From the NCBI GenBank assembly GCA_938036315.1, contig CALHPK010000006.1, forward strand, positions 124,001 through 188,000: 64,000 nt of DNA. The letters run 5' to 3'. The notes below the pieces were generated by a model. That model was not told where the DNA came from and made no database searches. It saw only the letters and a list, made by a program, of their open reading frames with translations. Origin of the DNA: an uncultured bacterium. Lineage in GTDB: Bacteria; Calescibacteriota; Calescibacteriia; Calescibacteriales; Calescibacteriaceae. The position numbers and the translations under genes were made by a program. Of this stretch, positions 1 to 8,171 are shown piece after piece; the first letter of the stretch is position 1; each line of letters starts with the position of its first letter.

Positions 1-1
1 C

Positions 2-1645
2 CTCCTTTTAATTTTGCAGTGCAAAAAGCCGGATAAGAAGGTGGATGATTTTTCGTGGGGACTTGCTAATAGGGATCCCGCTATCATGGAGGGGATAGGA
101 TATATTGAGAAGGAAGATATAAGAAGAGCAAAGGAGTTCTTTGATGAGCTTGGTCAAAAGAACCCGAACCATTGTGGCTATCTTGTGGGATTCCCACTTG
201 CTCAGATTCAGGATTATCTTGCTAAAATAAGTTCTATTATAAATTTTGTAGTGGGAGCCTACTCATCTGGTTCACCTTCAGCCCCTAAACATATTTCTGT
301 TGAGCAAGTTGAAAACTGTGATCCAACTCTTGATAATATGTTGAGAGAGTTTATTTTTGAAATGCATAATAATACCGGAAAGGGAATTTCACTTTTTGAA
401 AAAGCCATTGCTAATAAGTGTGAGATGGAGTTAAATTTCCCACTGAGGTTAAGTGTTGGACCGAACTTTTCTTTATATATAACTATGAATGGAAGGTTTG
501 GAGAAGCAGAACTTCAGATAATGAATTTTATTGGGTATTGGATTTTGACACTTTCGGCAGCTATTCTGGCTCATGATTATTCAATAGATACGCTATCTAT
601 ACTATCAAATATAAAGAACATAGACACTTCGAATATAGTAGGGCTCCTGAGATCTTTGGCATTTATCCTTCCAGGGTGTAGTAGAACCTTAGCTTTCCAC
701 TCAAAGGATATGAACTATATTTTTAAAATTCCAGAATTTGTTGCAAGATCTATATCTGCTGGTAGAGCCTTTCTGAAAGCCCTTGAACAGAGAAGCGGAA
801 GTGATGTTAACTACATTTTCAATTTTAAGGATAATTCAGGAGAAGGCAAAATAGGATACTTCCCAGAGGATACTACACCAGGGCTTTCCCTTGATGAAGT
901 GACGGTAAATATAGGAGGGAGTACTTCTGTTGGCAATGTAAAAGCAAATATTAAAGCTCTAAAAATTAAAATTCCTTATATAATAACCACTGGATTTATA
1001 GAAGAGGGGGCAAAAGTTGTAGAAAAATTGGATAGTATAATTCAGAACAAAAAAGTGGGGTGTCCAGAAAATTGTATATCTATTGCTGAACTCAACTTCT
1101 TTCTGAGACCTTTGAATACTTCGAAGTTTGATGATTTTTTAAGACTCGATATTATGAGATATTTCAGCAATCCTAAGCCTCTGAGAGAACTTTTACCATA
1201 TTGGTTCCAAGACGAGGAAAGGAAATGGAAATTTGTTATAGAAGCAGAAGTTCCCCCGTCACGAAAAGATTTGACAAACTATCTTTTCAATTATGATGCA
1301 CCACATTTTGAGTATCCCAAGGAGATAACATTTTACGGAAAGTACTTTACAGGGTTTTCTATCCCGCCTGATTGTGTATCACTTGAGAATGTAAAAGAGG
1401 ATTGGGTACTTGCACCTTATATTCTTTTCCAAGATCCCACATTCTCGGGAGTATTTTGGGCTCGTATGAAAAATGTTATTATTGAGCTTTGTAACACTTA
1501 TGATTACGAGTATGAGGTTGAGGAATGGAAACCGACCAATGTTTATATGTTGAATAAAGCTATTGCGATTATAACTCAGAAAGCTGGTTCAATCATATCT
1601 CCTCTTACCGATCTTATCATTCAATCAGTAGAAGTGATTGAGTAG
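2..1645 (+). CDS. probable lipoprotein of unknown function, 5' end outside the window
   Basis: I do not recognise the family. The reading frame is open to the left edge of the window, so the gene is probably truncated at its 5' end. The first codons read L-L-L-I-L-Q-C-K-K-P-D, which looks like the end of a lipoprotein signal peptide with Cys as the first mature residue, although Gln at -1 is unusual for a lipobox. A TTG at position 14 could be used as a start but would remove this signal. The roughly 540-residue remainder is hydrophilic with scattered hydrophobic stretches and no repeats or motifs that I can name. It is followed by a short gap and the convergent pyrR gene. A weak hairpin (TTGG/CCAA) followed by ATTTTTA near 1698-1716 may end the transcript. 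It is probably exported to the cell envelope; this is an inference. Confidence 0.6.
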   Translation, partial: LLLILQCKKPDKKVDDFSWGLANRDPAIMEGIGYIEKEDIRRAKEFFDELGQKNPNHCGYLVGFPLAQIQDYLAKISSIINFVVGAYSSGSPSAPKHISVEQVENCDPTLDNMLREFIFEMHNNTGKGISLFEKAIANKCEMELNFPLRLSVGPNFSLYITMNGRFGEAELQIMNFIGYWILTLSAAILAHDYSIDTLSILSNIKNIDTSNIVGLLRSLAFILPGCSRTLAFHSKDMNYIFKIPEFVARSISAGRAFLKALEQRSGSDVNYIFNFKDNSGEGKIGYFPEDTTPGLSLDEVTVNIGGSTSVGNVKANIKALKIKIPYIITTGFIEEGAKVVEKLDSIIQNKKVGCPENCISIAELNFFLRPLNTSKFDDFLRLDIMRYFSNPKPLRELLPYWFQDEERKWKFVIEAEVPPSRKDLTNYLFNYDAPHFEYPKEITFYGKYFTGFSIPPDCVSLENVKEDWVLAPYILFQDPTFSGVFWARMKNVIIELCNTYDYEYEVEEWKPTNVYMLNKAIAIITQKAGSIISPLTDLIIQSVEVIE

Positions 1646-1713
1646 TGCTAATTGAGAGTTAAATTTAGGTTGAATTTGGGTTGAGTATCCAGTTTAGATT
1701 GGAGTCCAAATTT

Positions 1714-2292
1714 TTATTGGTTAAATTTTTCTGATGTGATTATCTCAATAGCGAGAGGAGTTATTTTTTCTCCTTTAGTGATTGCGATTCCGCAGTCTAT
1801 TGGAAATCCTTTTTCCTTAAGTATGACTTCTACTGACTTTTCTCTGTCAACTTCAATAAGAAATGCAAAGTAATCAGGATGTATTGGTAACTCTCTTCCG
1901 ATTCTGTTTACTAAAGTAAGTAGCTTGACACACTCGGGTCTTCCAAAATCGAAAATCTCGCATAGGGCTGATCTTATAGTCCTTCCAGTATATATTACAT
2001 CATCTATGAGGAATACTGTAAGATCGTCTGTTGAGAAATTTATTTCGGTTCCCTTCACTATTGGGTAAGGATTATGTGATAGATCATCTCTCCAGAATGT
2101 TATGTCAAGTGAGCCCAAAAGAATGTTCTTTGATGTATCTTTCACAACTTCGGTAAATATCCTTTTTGCAAGGAGAAACCCGCCGGTTTTTATACCTATT
2201 ATGCCGACTTGCTTCCCTGGGTGGTTCTCAATTATTTCTGATGCTTTCTTTATGAACTTTTCTACTATATCTGCTTTGAAAAGAAGCTCCAT
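1714..2292 (-). CDS. pyrR: PyrR: pyrimidine operon attenuator / uracil phosphoribosyltransferase
   Basis: The product is 192 residues, the normal family length. The PRPP-binding motif of type I phosphoribosyltransferases (VFLIDDVIYTGRT) lies at residues 93-105, and the PyrR-typical stretches SLDITFWRDD and GRELPIHPDY are present. In characterised bacteria PyrR binds pyr mRNA in response to UMP and also converts uracil plus PRPP to UMP. The only other pyrimidine gene seen here is pyrD, about 49 kb away, so no pyr operon or anti-terminator could be tied to it. The gene is divergent from the SWIB-domain gene, with about 125 bp between the starts. The ATG lies a few bases after a TATTAT box, so its leader is very short. 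Confidence 0.93.
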   Translation of the reverse strand: MELLFKADIVEKFIKKASEIIENHPGKQVGIIGIKTGGFLLAKRIFTEVVKDTSKNILLGSLDITFWRDDLSHNPYPIVKGTEINFSTDDLTVFLIDDVIYTGRTIRSALCEIFDFGRPECVKLLTLVNRIGRELPIHPDYFAFLIEVDREKSVEVILKEKGFPIDCGIAITKGEKITPLAIEIITSEKFNQ

Positions 2293-2379
2293 TTACAAAT
2301 AATATTTTGTGTACGGGGGAAAAAAGTAAAATATAGAAAACTTGAGGGGGGTAGGGGGATGTGCCCAAAGGATGTTGTT

Positions 2380-2410
2380 TTTACAAAAATTTTGTTACCT
2401 TTATTATAAT
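2380..2410 (+). promoter_or_regulatory. candidate promoter giving a leaderless or near-leaderless SWIB transcript
   Basis: TTTACA at 2380-2385 and TATAAT at 2405-2410 are separated by 19 bases, slightly longer than the usual 17. The ATG of the SWIB-domain gene begins at 2418, only 7 bases beyond the -10 box, about where transcription would start. There is an AGGAAAT just before the ATG, but it would be untranscribed or at the extreme 5' end. This is a sequence-pattern prediction only. Confidence 0.4.
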
Positions 2411-2417
2411 AGGAAAT

Positions 2418-2720
2418 ATGGCAAAGAAGAAAAAAATGGGAGGTAGTAAAGGAAAGGCTAAGGAGGCAAAATCTAGTAGGAAGGCACCTCAATCCTTCTT
2501 CAAAGAGTTTGAGTTAAGTAGCGAGCTATCAGAAATAGTCGGGAAGACAAAAGCGACTATGCAGGAGGTGATCAAAAATGTCTGGAAATACATAAAAGAT
2601 AAAGGGTTGCAAGTCAAAAGGGAGATTAATGCTGATGAGAAGCTCAAAAAACTGTTCGGTAAAGACAAAATTACTATGTTCGAATTACCTAAAATCATAA
2701 AGCAGAATCTCAAAAAATAA
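2418..2720 (+). CDS. SWIB/MDM2-domain protein
   Basis: The protein is about 100 residues. A lysine-rich N-terminus (AKKKKMGGSKGKAKEAK) precedes a SWIB/MDM2-like domain (roughly residues 25-100) containing FELSSELSEIVGK, a tryptophan in NVWKYIKDKGLQ, and LKKLFGKDKITMFELPKII. Small stand-alone SWIB proteins occur in chlamydiae, myxobacteria and other bacteria; their role is uncertain, with DNA or chromatin-like binding suspected from the basic tail. I chose the ATG at 2418 because the longer frame starting at 2361 adds a hydrophobic stretch absent from SWIB proteins and would lie upstream of the likely promoter. nuoA follows 7 bp downstream. Confidence 0.82.
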   Translation: MAKKKKMGGSKGKAKEAKSSRKAPQSFFKEFELSSELSEIVGKTKATMQEVIKNVWKYIKDKGLQVKREINADEKLKKLFGKDKITMFELPKIIKQNLKK

Positions 2721-2727
2721 AAACCGT

Positions 2728-3087
2728 ATGGAAAAAATATTCTTAGTAAGTATATATTTTCTGATTTCATTGGTTATTGCTGTTGGATTGATCTTTATAC
2801 ACTATATCTTATCTGAAAAGGCAAAGCAGAATTTTCCAGATAAATTTTTACCTTTTGAAAGTGGAATGACTCCACTGCAAGATGTAAGAGGTAGATTCCC
2901 TGTTAAATTCTATGTTTTTGCTCTTGCATTTTTGATATTCGATATAGAGATCGCTTTGCTACTGCCATATATACCGGTTGTAAGAGAACTCGGATTAATT
3001 GGACTTGTTGAAGTGTTTATTTTCTTCGGCGTGCTTCTGCTTGCATACATATATGTAAGAGAAATAGCTCTCAAAGAGAGAATATAG
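2728..3087 (+). CDS. nuoA: NADH-quinone oxidoreductase subunit A (lone NuoA)
   Basis: This 119-residue membrane protein matches NuoA (ND3): an N-terminal transmembrane helix (about residues 5-27), the conserved loop FESGM...D.RGRFPVKFY (about 48-70), then AFLIFDIEIALLLP and two further helices. NuoA is a small membrane subunit of respiratory complex I near the quinone site. It normally sits directly before nuoB, but here it lies between a SWIB gene and recG with no other nuo gene in 64 kb, so the rest of complex I must be elsewhere if it is present. It is 7 bp after the SWIB gene and probably co-transcribed with it. Confidence 0.93.
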   Translation: MEKIFLVSIYFLISLVIAVGLIFIHYILSEKAKQNFPDKFLPFESGMTPLQDVRGRFPVKFYVFALAFLIFDIEIALLLPYIPVVRELGLIGLVEVFIFFGVLLLAYIYVREIALKERI

Positions 3088-3124
3088 TGATAAAATCAAA
3101 GCTTAAAGCAAGCAAAAAAAGATG

Positions 3125-3184
3125 TAGTGATAAATAGGGCAGAGGCAATACAGTTAGTGATAAACAGTACAGAGGCAATACAGT
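3125..3184. repeat. 30-bp tandem duplication in the nuoA-recG spacer
   Basis: Two adjacent 30-bp copies (3125-3154 and 3155-3184) match at 27 of 30 positions; each begins TAGTGATAAA and ends GGCAATACAGT. A partial third copy of the first half is present just after the nuoA stop (around 3086). It is one of many short tandem duplications at gene boundaries in this window. Confidence 0.85.
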
Positions 3185-3297
3185 AGGTAAGTAGTGACAC
3201 AGATATTGTGCTTATTCTCTTTCAGTAATTGTTAACTCTTACTATCTTTTCAGTAAAAATCACTTTGGTGTAGTAAGAAGGAATAGTTTTAATCAAG

Positions 3298-5457
3298 ATG
3301 GAGGATTTCTACGCTGAGGATGTAAAAAATTTCAATGGTGACGTTGTTGAAAAGTTAGATGGCATATTTGACAAGATAAAAGCAGTCCTTAATCTTGATG
3401 TAAGATATGTAAAGGGGGTAGGACCTAACCGTGCTCAGTATCTTTATAAAAAAGGGATTTTTACAGTTGAGTCCGCACTGTTTACGATTCCAAGAGCATA
3501 CGAAAATAGGGGGAATATAAAAAAGATTGCAGAACTCAGATACGGAGAAAAAGCCTTAGTTTTAGGGAAAATCATATCCAAAAAGGAGATACCAGTTTCA
3601 TCCGGTAGAGTGATTCACAAATTAATTGTTGCTGATGATACCGGGGTTGTAGAATGTGTGTGGTTCCAAAAGCTGGCATATCTTGATACATTCCATGAAG
3701 ATGATGAGGTTGCAATCTTTGGAGAGGTAGGTTTTTTCAGAGTTACACCACAAATATCTCATCCCAAAATAGCTAAAAAGTCTGATATATCGAAGTTGAA
3801 AGTGGGAAAGATAGTGCCGGTGTATTCTATCTCAGACAGATTTGAGTCATCTGTTGTGTCCCAGTCAATAAGGAAGATATTGGAGTTTTCACAAAGATAT
3901 ATTTTCAGTTTTGTAGCTCCGTCTGTAGAAAGGAAATTTGGTCTGATGCCTTTGTATGAAGCTTTACTGAAAATTCACATACCAGAAAAGTATGTCAAAG
4001 ATGCCCAGGAGATAGAGATTGCTAAAAAGCGTATTGTTTTTGAGGAGGTGTACAGAACTCAGCTATCACTTCTGATGAAACGAAAATTGGTAAAAGATAA
4101 AAGGGCTCCAGAAATTTTCGTAAGCGATTCTCTTTTGAGTTTAGCATTGTCCAGTTTACCTTTCAGGCTCACAGGTGCACAAATTAAAGCTATAGAAACA
4201 ATAAGAAAAGATCTGGAAGGAACAAAACCTATGTACAGGCTTTTGCAGGGAGATGTAGGTTCTGGTAAGACAGTAGTTGCGTTTTTGGCATCACTTATGG
4301 TATCTGCAGGTGGATACCAAGTTGCAGTTATGTCTCCCACCGAGATTCTAGCAAACCAGCTTTACAAAAATTTTCTGAATTTTGGAGAAAAGCTCGGTTT
4401 AAAGATTGCTCTATTGACAGGTAGCAGTAAAAAGTCCGAAAGAGCAGATATATACAAAAGTCTTAGGGATGGGAGGCTGAATATCATTGTAGGAACTCAT
4501 GCACTCATTTATGATGATGAGGTGAAATTTAAGAATCTCGGCCTTATAGTAATAGATGAACAGCATAGATTTGGTGTCCTCCAGAGGTTATCAATAATTG
4601 AAAAAGGAAATGAATTCTCTCCACACATTTTGGTAATGACTGCTACTCCTATACCAAGAACAGTGGCTCTGACAGTCTGGGGAGATTTAGATATAACCAT
4701 ATTAGATGAGTTCCCCCCAGGTAAGAGACCGGTTCCAACAGTGGTATATTATGAGAATCAAAGGTATATGGTTGAGCAGGAGATAGAAAGAGAACTCAGA
4801 GAGGGTGGGAAAGTGTTTGTTGTGTATCCGCTCCTGAAGGATTCGGAAAAGATAGATATTCCATCAGCAGAGAGAATGTACTCTGTTTTTGTAGAGAAGT
4901 TTGGGAGTTGGGGTGTTGAACTTATTCATGGGAGGATGCCGGGGCAGAAAAAGGCCGAAATAATTTCTGCATTTGTAGAGGGTAGGGTAAGGCTATTGGT
5001 TTCGACTACTGTGATTGAGGTTGGTATTGATGTCCCAGATGCCACTTTAATTATTATAGAGCATGCAGAAAGGTTCGGACTTGCACAGCTTCATCAGCTC
5101 AGGGGGCGAGTTGGACGAAAGGATCGGCCTGGCAGATGCATCCTTGTAATTCCTGAAAATCTATCCGAGCAATCTCGGGAGAGAGTAAAAATAATGGAAA
5201 GGGAAACAGATGGTTTTAAAATAGCTGAACTCGATTTAGATATAAGGGGACCAGGTGACATTTTAGGGGTGAGACAACATGGTTTCTCCGAGCTGAAAAC
5301 AGAAATGCTAAAAGACACAAAACTCATTTCTTTTGCTAGAGAAGTAGCAAAGGATTTTATATTCTCAGGCACTGTCCCCGAAAATGAAAGAAGAGTTATC
5401 TTTACAGCTTTTCAAAAGCTCCTTGGAGATAAAGCCAATTTTGTCATGTCTGGTTAG
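3298..5457 (+). CDS. recG: RecG ATP-dependent DNA helicase
   Basis: The product is 719 residues, close to the usual 690-780. The N-terminal wedge/OB domain (about residues 45-190, including VGPNRAQYLYKKGI) precedes a superfamily 2 helicase core: Walker A GDVGSGKT near residue 318, motif II DEQH in VIDEQHRFG near 419, motif III MTATPIPRT, and motif VI QLRGRVGRKDRPG. A C-terminal TRG-type region (LDLDIRGPGDILGVRQHG) follows. RecG reverses stalled replication forks and processes Holliday junctions and R-loops in the cytoplasm. The gene stands alone, with a duplicated spacer upstream and an acyl-CoA dehydrogenase gene downstream. Confidence 0.97.
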   Translation: MEDFYAEDVKNFNGDVVEKLDGIFDKIKAVLNLDVRYVKGVGPNRAQYLYKKGIFTVESALFTIPRAYENRGNIKKIAELRYGEKALVLGKIISKKEIPVSSGRVIHKLIVADDTGVVECVWFQKLAYLDTFHEDDEVAIFGEVGFFRVTPQISHPKIAKKSDISKLKVGKIVPVYSISDRFESSVVSQSIRKILEFSQRYIFSFVAPSVERKFGLMPLYEALLKIHIPEKYVKDAQEIEIAKKRIVFEEVYRTQLSLLMKRKLVKDKRAPEIFVSDSLLSLALSSLPFRLTGAQIKAIETIRKDLEGTKPMYRLLQGDVGSGKTVVAFLASLMVSAGGYQVAVMSPTEILANQLYKNFLNFGEKLGLKIALLTGSSKKSERADIYKSLRDGRLNIIVGTHALIYDDEVKFKNLGLIVIDEQHRFGVLQRLSIIEKGNEFSPHILVMTATPIPRTVALTVWGDLDITILDEFPPGKRPVPTVVYYENQRYMVEQEIERELREGGKVFVVYPLLKDSEKIDIPSAERMYSVFVEKFGSWGVELIHGRMPGQKKAEIISAFVEGRVRLLVSTTVIEVGIDVPDATLIIIEHAERFGLAQLHQLRGRVGRKDRPGRCILVIPENLSEQSRERVKIMERETDGFKIAELDLDIRGPGDILGVRQHGFSELKTEMLKDTKLISFAREVAKDFIFSGTVPENERRVIFTAFQKLLGDKANFVMSG

Positions 5458-5506
5458 ATCAGTATAGTGAACAACTAAAAATTTCTGAAAATGTTGTGTA
5501 TGCTTT

Positions 5507-5512
5507 TATAAT
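5507..5512 (+). promoter_or_regulatory. candidate -10 box upstream of the acyl-CoA dehydrogenase gene
   Basis: TATAAT in the context TGCTTTTATAATT ends 18 bases before the ATG at 5531, leaving a 5' leader of about a dozen bases. The same TGCTTTTATAATT string occurs upstream of rpmH (48102-48107), which suggests a preferred extended -10 form. No convincing -35 hexamer was seen. Confidence 0.35.
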
Positions 5513-5530
5513 TCAGAACCTTTTATTGGT

Positions 5531-6577
5531 ATGGATTTTTCTTTGAATGAGCAACAAGAGATGATGGTAAAAACCTCGGAGGATTTTGCATCAAAGGAGA
5601 TAAGGCCGAAGATAAGAGAAATTGAAAAGCTTGGTGTGAAGGAATTACGTGAGAAGGTGTATGATTTAGGACTTTTTGGTGTGGAGTTTCCAGAAGATTG
5701 TGGTGGAGCTGGATTGGGAACTATTGAGAGAGGCTTGATTCTTGAAAAATTTGCTGAAAAGGGAGACGGTGGAGCAACCTATTCTATATTCTATCCACTC
5801 CTTTCAATATATATATCCTATGAGCTGGTTGAAGATAAAAAACTTACTTCTGAGCTCATCCAAGGCGCAAAGAAAATTGCTCTTGCAAAGTGTGGTTTGT
5901 ATCCAGATGTGATCAAGAGTGTGGGAAAAGATTCCCGACTGGTCATAGAAGATAAATATTCAAAATTTGTATTTTTCTTCGCTCAAGACGGTGATGACTA
6001 TTCTCTTTATATAACTGATAACTTTGAAATTGTTCGAGAATTATTCAGATCAGGACTTCTTTCTTCTCCCGCAAATGAAATTGTTGTGAAAAGCTCTGAA
6101 AAACTAGTAGAAAACGTTACTAGACATAAAAATTGGATAAATTTCCTCGCCAGAGTTAAGATTTTTCTTTCTGCAATATGTGTGGGGATCTGCAAGGGAG
6201 TTTCAGATTACGCACTTGAATACGCTCTGGACAGAGTGGCATTTGAAAGACCAATAGCCTATCACCAAGCTATATCTTTTATGCTTGCTGACATGGATAC
6301 ATTGTCGCAGTCACTTGAAGTCCTGCTTTACAAAGCTGCCTATAGCTTTGATAAAAAGAAGGAAAATTATGAAGATACTGTAACTGAGCTTTTTATCGAG
6401 ACTTCCGAGACAGGTAGGAAGATTGTAGCAGATGCAGTCCAAATTTTGGGTGGACATGGGTATATAAAGGATCATCCCACTGAGAAGTGGATGAGAGATT
6501 TTGTCGAAATCATAAATGCATTTGGTAGCCCAATTTATTATGAAGGCACAATAAAGAACCTTGAGAGCTGGATATGA
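5531..6577 (+). CDS. shortened acyl-CoA dehydrogenase family protein
   Basis: At 348 residues this is about 35 short of the family. The N-terminal helical domain is typical (SLNEQQEMMVKTSEDFA, GLFGVEFPEDCGGAGLG), and so is the C-terminal helical domain (FERPIAYHQAISFMLADM, ILGGHGYIKDHPTEKWMRD, YYEGTIKN). The Glu of the EGT motif, the catalytic base in medium-chain enzymes, is retained. The middle beta-domain, which normally carries the FAD-isoalloxazine contacts (AxTEPxAGSD, WITN), is replaced by a divergent stretch of about 80 residues with none of those motifs. The enzyme may therefore be inactive or have changed substrate. It is convergent with the next gene, 3 bp apart. Membership of the family is clear; the activity is not. 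Confidence 0.82.
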   Translation: MDFSLNEQQEMMVKTSEDFASKEIRPKIREIEKLGVKELREKVYDLGLFGVEFPEDCGGAGLGTIERGLILEKFAEKGDGGATYSIFYPLLSIYISYELVEDKKLTSELIQGAKKIALAKCGLYPDVIKSVGKDSRLVIEDKYSKFVFFFAQDGDDYSLYITDNFEIVRELFRSGLLSSPANEIVVKSSEKLVENVTRHKNWINFLARVKIFLSAICVGICKGVSDYALEYALDRVAFERPIAYHQAISFMLADMDTLSQSLEVLLYKAAYSFDKKKENYEDTVTELFIETSETGRKIVADAVQILGGHGYIKDHPTEKWMRDFVEIINAFGSPIYYEGTIKNLESWI

Positions 6578-6580
6578 CTT

Positions 6581-7324
6581 TTAAGTCGTCACTTTCTCTA
6601 TAACAATAGAGAAGATAGAGAATAGTCCTTCAAGGGAAACAGAGGAAGGAAATTTTATCTCCCCTTCTTTCTCAAAATCTATTCTCAGCGATGAGAATAT
6701 TGGTTTTGCCTCATCAGTCTTTGGTAAAACTTCGATTTTGTTCTCCGAAGAGTTGATTTCAAAAGGTAGATCAATATCATCCTGCTGGAGATCTATTATA
6801 TTTTCGCGATTTTCAGCTCCCATAAAATCAAGAATAAGAGACACTGGATCCTTTTCCATTTCAAAGTCCTCTGATTTCTCATATTTCCTTCCATCTGTTT
6901 TTTCTTCAATGAATAATGTTTTTTCTGTTAGATATCCCTCTTGTTTATCGTAAAATACGTATGCGGAGTAGGACATCTGTTTATGCTTAGATAAAAGCTG
7001 AAGTACAAGGGAAGGGAAAAAAGAGATTTTGAAAAAATATTTTCTATTCTCTACCTTTGATGATGAAATATTGATATTCCCAATGTGAATTTTTCCTAAG
7101 GACAGAATAGACATTAGGAAATCTGGGATGTGTAAAGCCTCCTTGAGAATATTTGCCTTAGAGATTTTCAGGAACACTGAGAATGTTTTTGATATATTGG
7201 ATATTGGGATCTCTTTTATCTTGATCTTATCCTTGTTTTTGTCGTCAGTTTCTCTTTTGGGTAGAGTATTCTTTTTGGTAATTTTTGCACTTATTTTTCT
7301 TTCTTTTTTTCTTTTCCCTTCCAT
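6581..7324 (-). CDS. hypothetical lysine-rich protein
   Basis: I do not recognise this 247-residue protein. Its first 45 residues are very rich in Lys and Arg with no signal peptide. The rest alternates hydrophobic and charged strands (SLGKIHIGNINISSS, YSAYVFYDKQEGYLTEKTLF, LILDFMGAENRENI), giving a beta-rich look. There is a distant resemblance to DUF3108-type proteins (strand pattern and the xLxxxLxF stretch), but it is too weak to assert. It is the last gene of the minus-strand run that begins with the crotonyl-CoA reductase gene at 10183, 15 bp after the HAD gene. Its start has AGAGG just upstream. Confidence 0.6.
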   Translation of the reverse strand: MEGKRKKERKISAKITKKNTLPKRETDDKNKDKIKIKEIPISNISKTFSVFLKISKANILKEALHIPDFLMSILSLGKIHIGNINISSSKVENRKYFFKISFFPSLVLQLLSKHKQMSYSAYVFYDKQEGYLTEKTLFIEEKTDGRKYEKSEDFEMEKDPVSLILDFMGAENRENIIDLQQDDIDLPFEINSSENKIEVLPKTDEAKPIFSSLRIDFEKEGEIKFPSSVSLEGLFSIFSIVIEKVTT

Positions 7325-7339
7325 CCTCTAACTTCTATG

Positions 7340-8170
7340 TTATTGAAATAAGTTTAAAATTTCACTGATATTTTTTACTTTCAAATTAGGTTCTTTTTTT
7401 TCGTTGTATATGGGCGGTGTGAAATGGCTCTTTCTTTCTTCTGATTCGAGGAAGATGGAATAGATTCCCAAAGCTACAGCTCCTGCTATATCTGTTTCTA
7501 TCTTGTCTCCAATCATAACTGCCTCTGATGGTTCGACTTGATATTTAGAAAGTAGGTACTGAAAGATTATCGGGGAAGGTTTACCTATTTTTATGTATTC
7601 TCCTTTCTTGCCTGCGGTAAAGGATATCATCTCACATATTGGGATATCTCCTATGAATACTCCTTTTCTGCCCATATATTCACCTATATAGTAATTTGTG
7701 TATCCGCAGGATATGAGTTCAGCTCCTTCGAGTACGCATTCTAAAGCGAAGTTTATCTCGGTAAAGTTTATATTTCTTTTTAACCCGATAACTACAAAGT
7801 CTACAGGTTTTTGAGATGTGAGGGTTATATTTTTTTCTTGGGAAAAATCAGCGAGCAATCCGTATTCAGATATCACAAACACTCTGGCTTCTTTTCTTTT
7901 TCTTTTTACGTACTCTACGGCAACCTTTCCAGCGGTGAAAACTTCATCTCTATCGGAGGCGAGTCCAAGCTCGACCAGAGTGTCTGCGACCTTGTTCCAT
8001 GGTGTTCTAGATATATTTGATAGGAAAGCGATTTTCTTTCCTTTCTCCCTTAGTTCTTTTATTACATCATTTGCTGATTGATAGACTTTAGGATTTTCGA
8101 TTGATGGGATTAAAACTCCCTCTATATCAAATATGAAAAGCTTTTTATCTTTAAGACTTTTTTGATTCAT
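7340..8170 (-). CDS. HAD-superfamily hydrolase, NagD-like (class IIA)
   Basis: The 276-residue protein has the HAD-IIA layout: motif I FDIEGVL (residues 14-20), motif II LSNISRTP, a large C2-type cap in the middle, the motif III Lys in IGKPSP, and motif IV VMIGDKIETDI near the C-terminus. Members usually dephosphorylate small phosphometabolites such as nucleotides, 4-nitrophenyl phosphate and sugar phosphates. The second acidic residue of motif I, normally Asp (DxD), is Glu here; that residue acts as general acid/base, so catalysis may be altered. The gene is 1 bp from the crotonase gene and probably in the same operon. The substrate is unknown. Confidence 0.85.
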   Translation of the reverse strand: MNQKSLKDKKLFIFDIEGVLIPSIENPKVYQSANDVIKELREKGKKIAFLSNISRTPWNKVADTLVELGLASDRDEVFTAGKVAVEYVKRKRKEARVFVISEYGLLADFSQEKNITLTSQKPVDFVVIGLKRNINFTEINFALECVLEGAELISCGYTNYYIGEYMGRKGVFIGDIPICEMISFTAGKKGEYIKIGKPSPIIFQYLLSKYQVEPSEAVMIGDKIETDIAGAVALGIYSIFLESEERKSHFTPPIYNEKKEPNLKVKNISEILNLFQ

Positions 8171-8171
8171 T

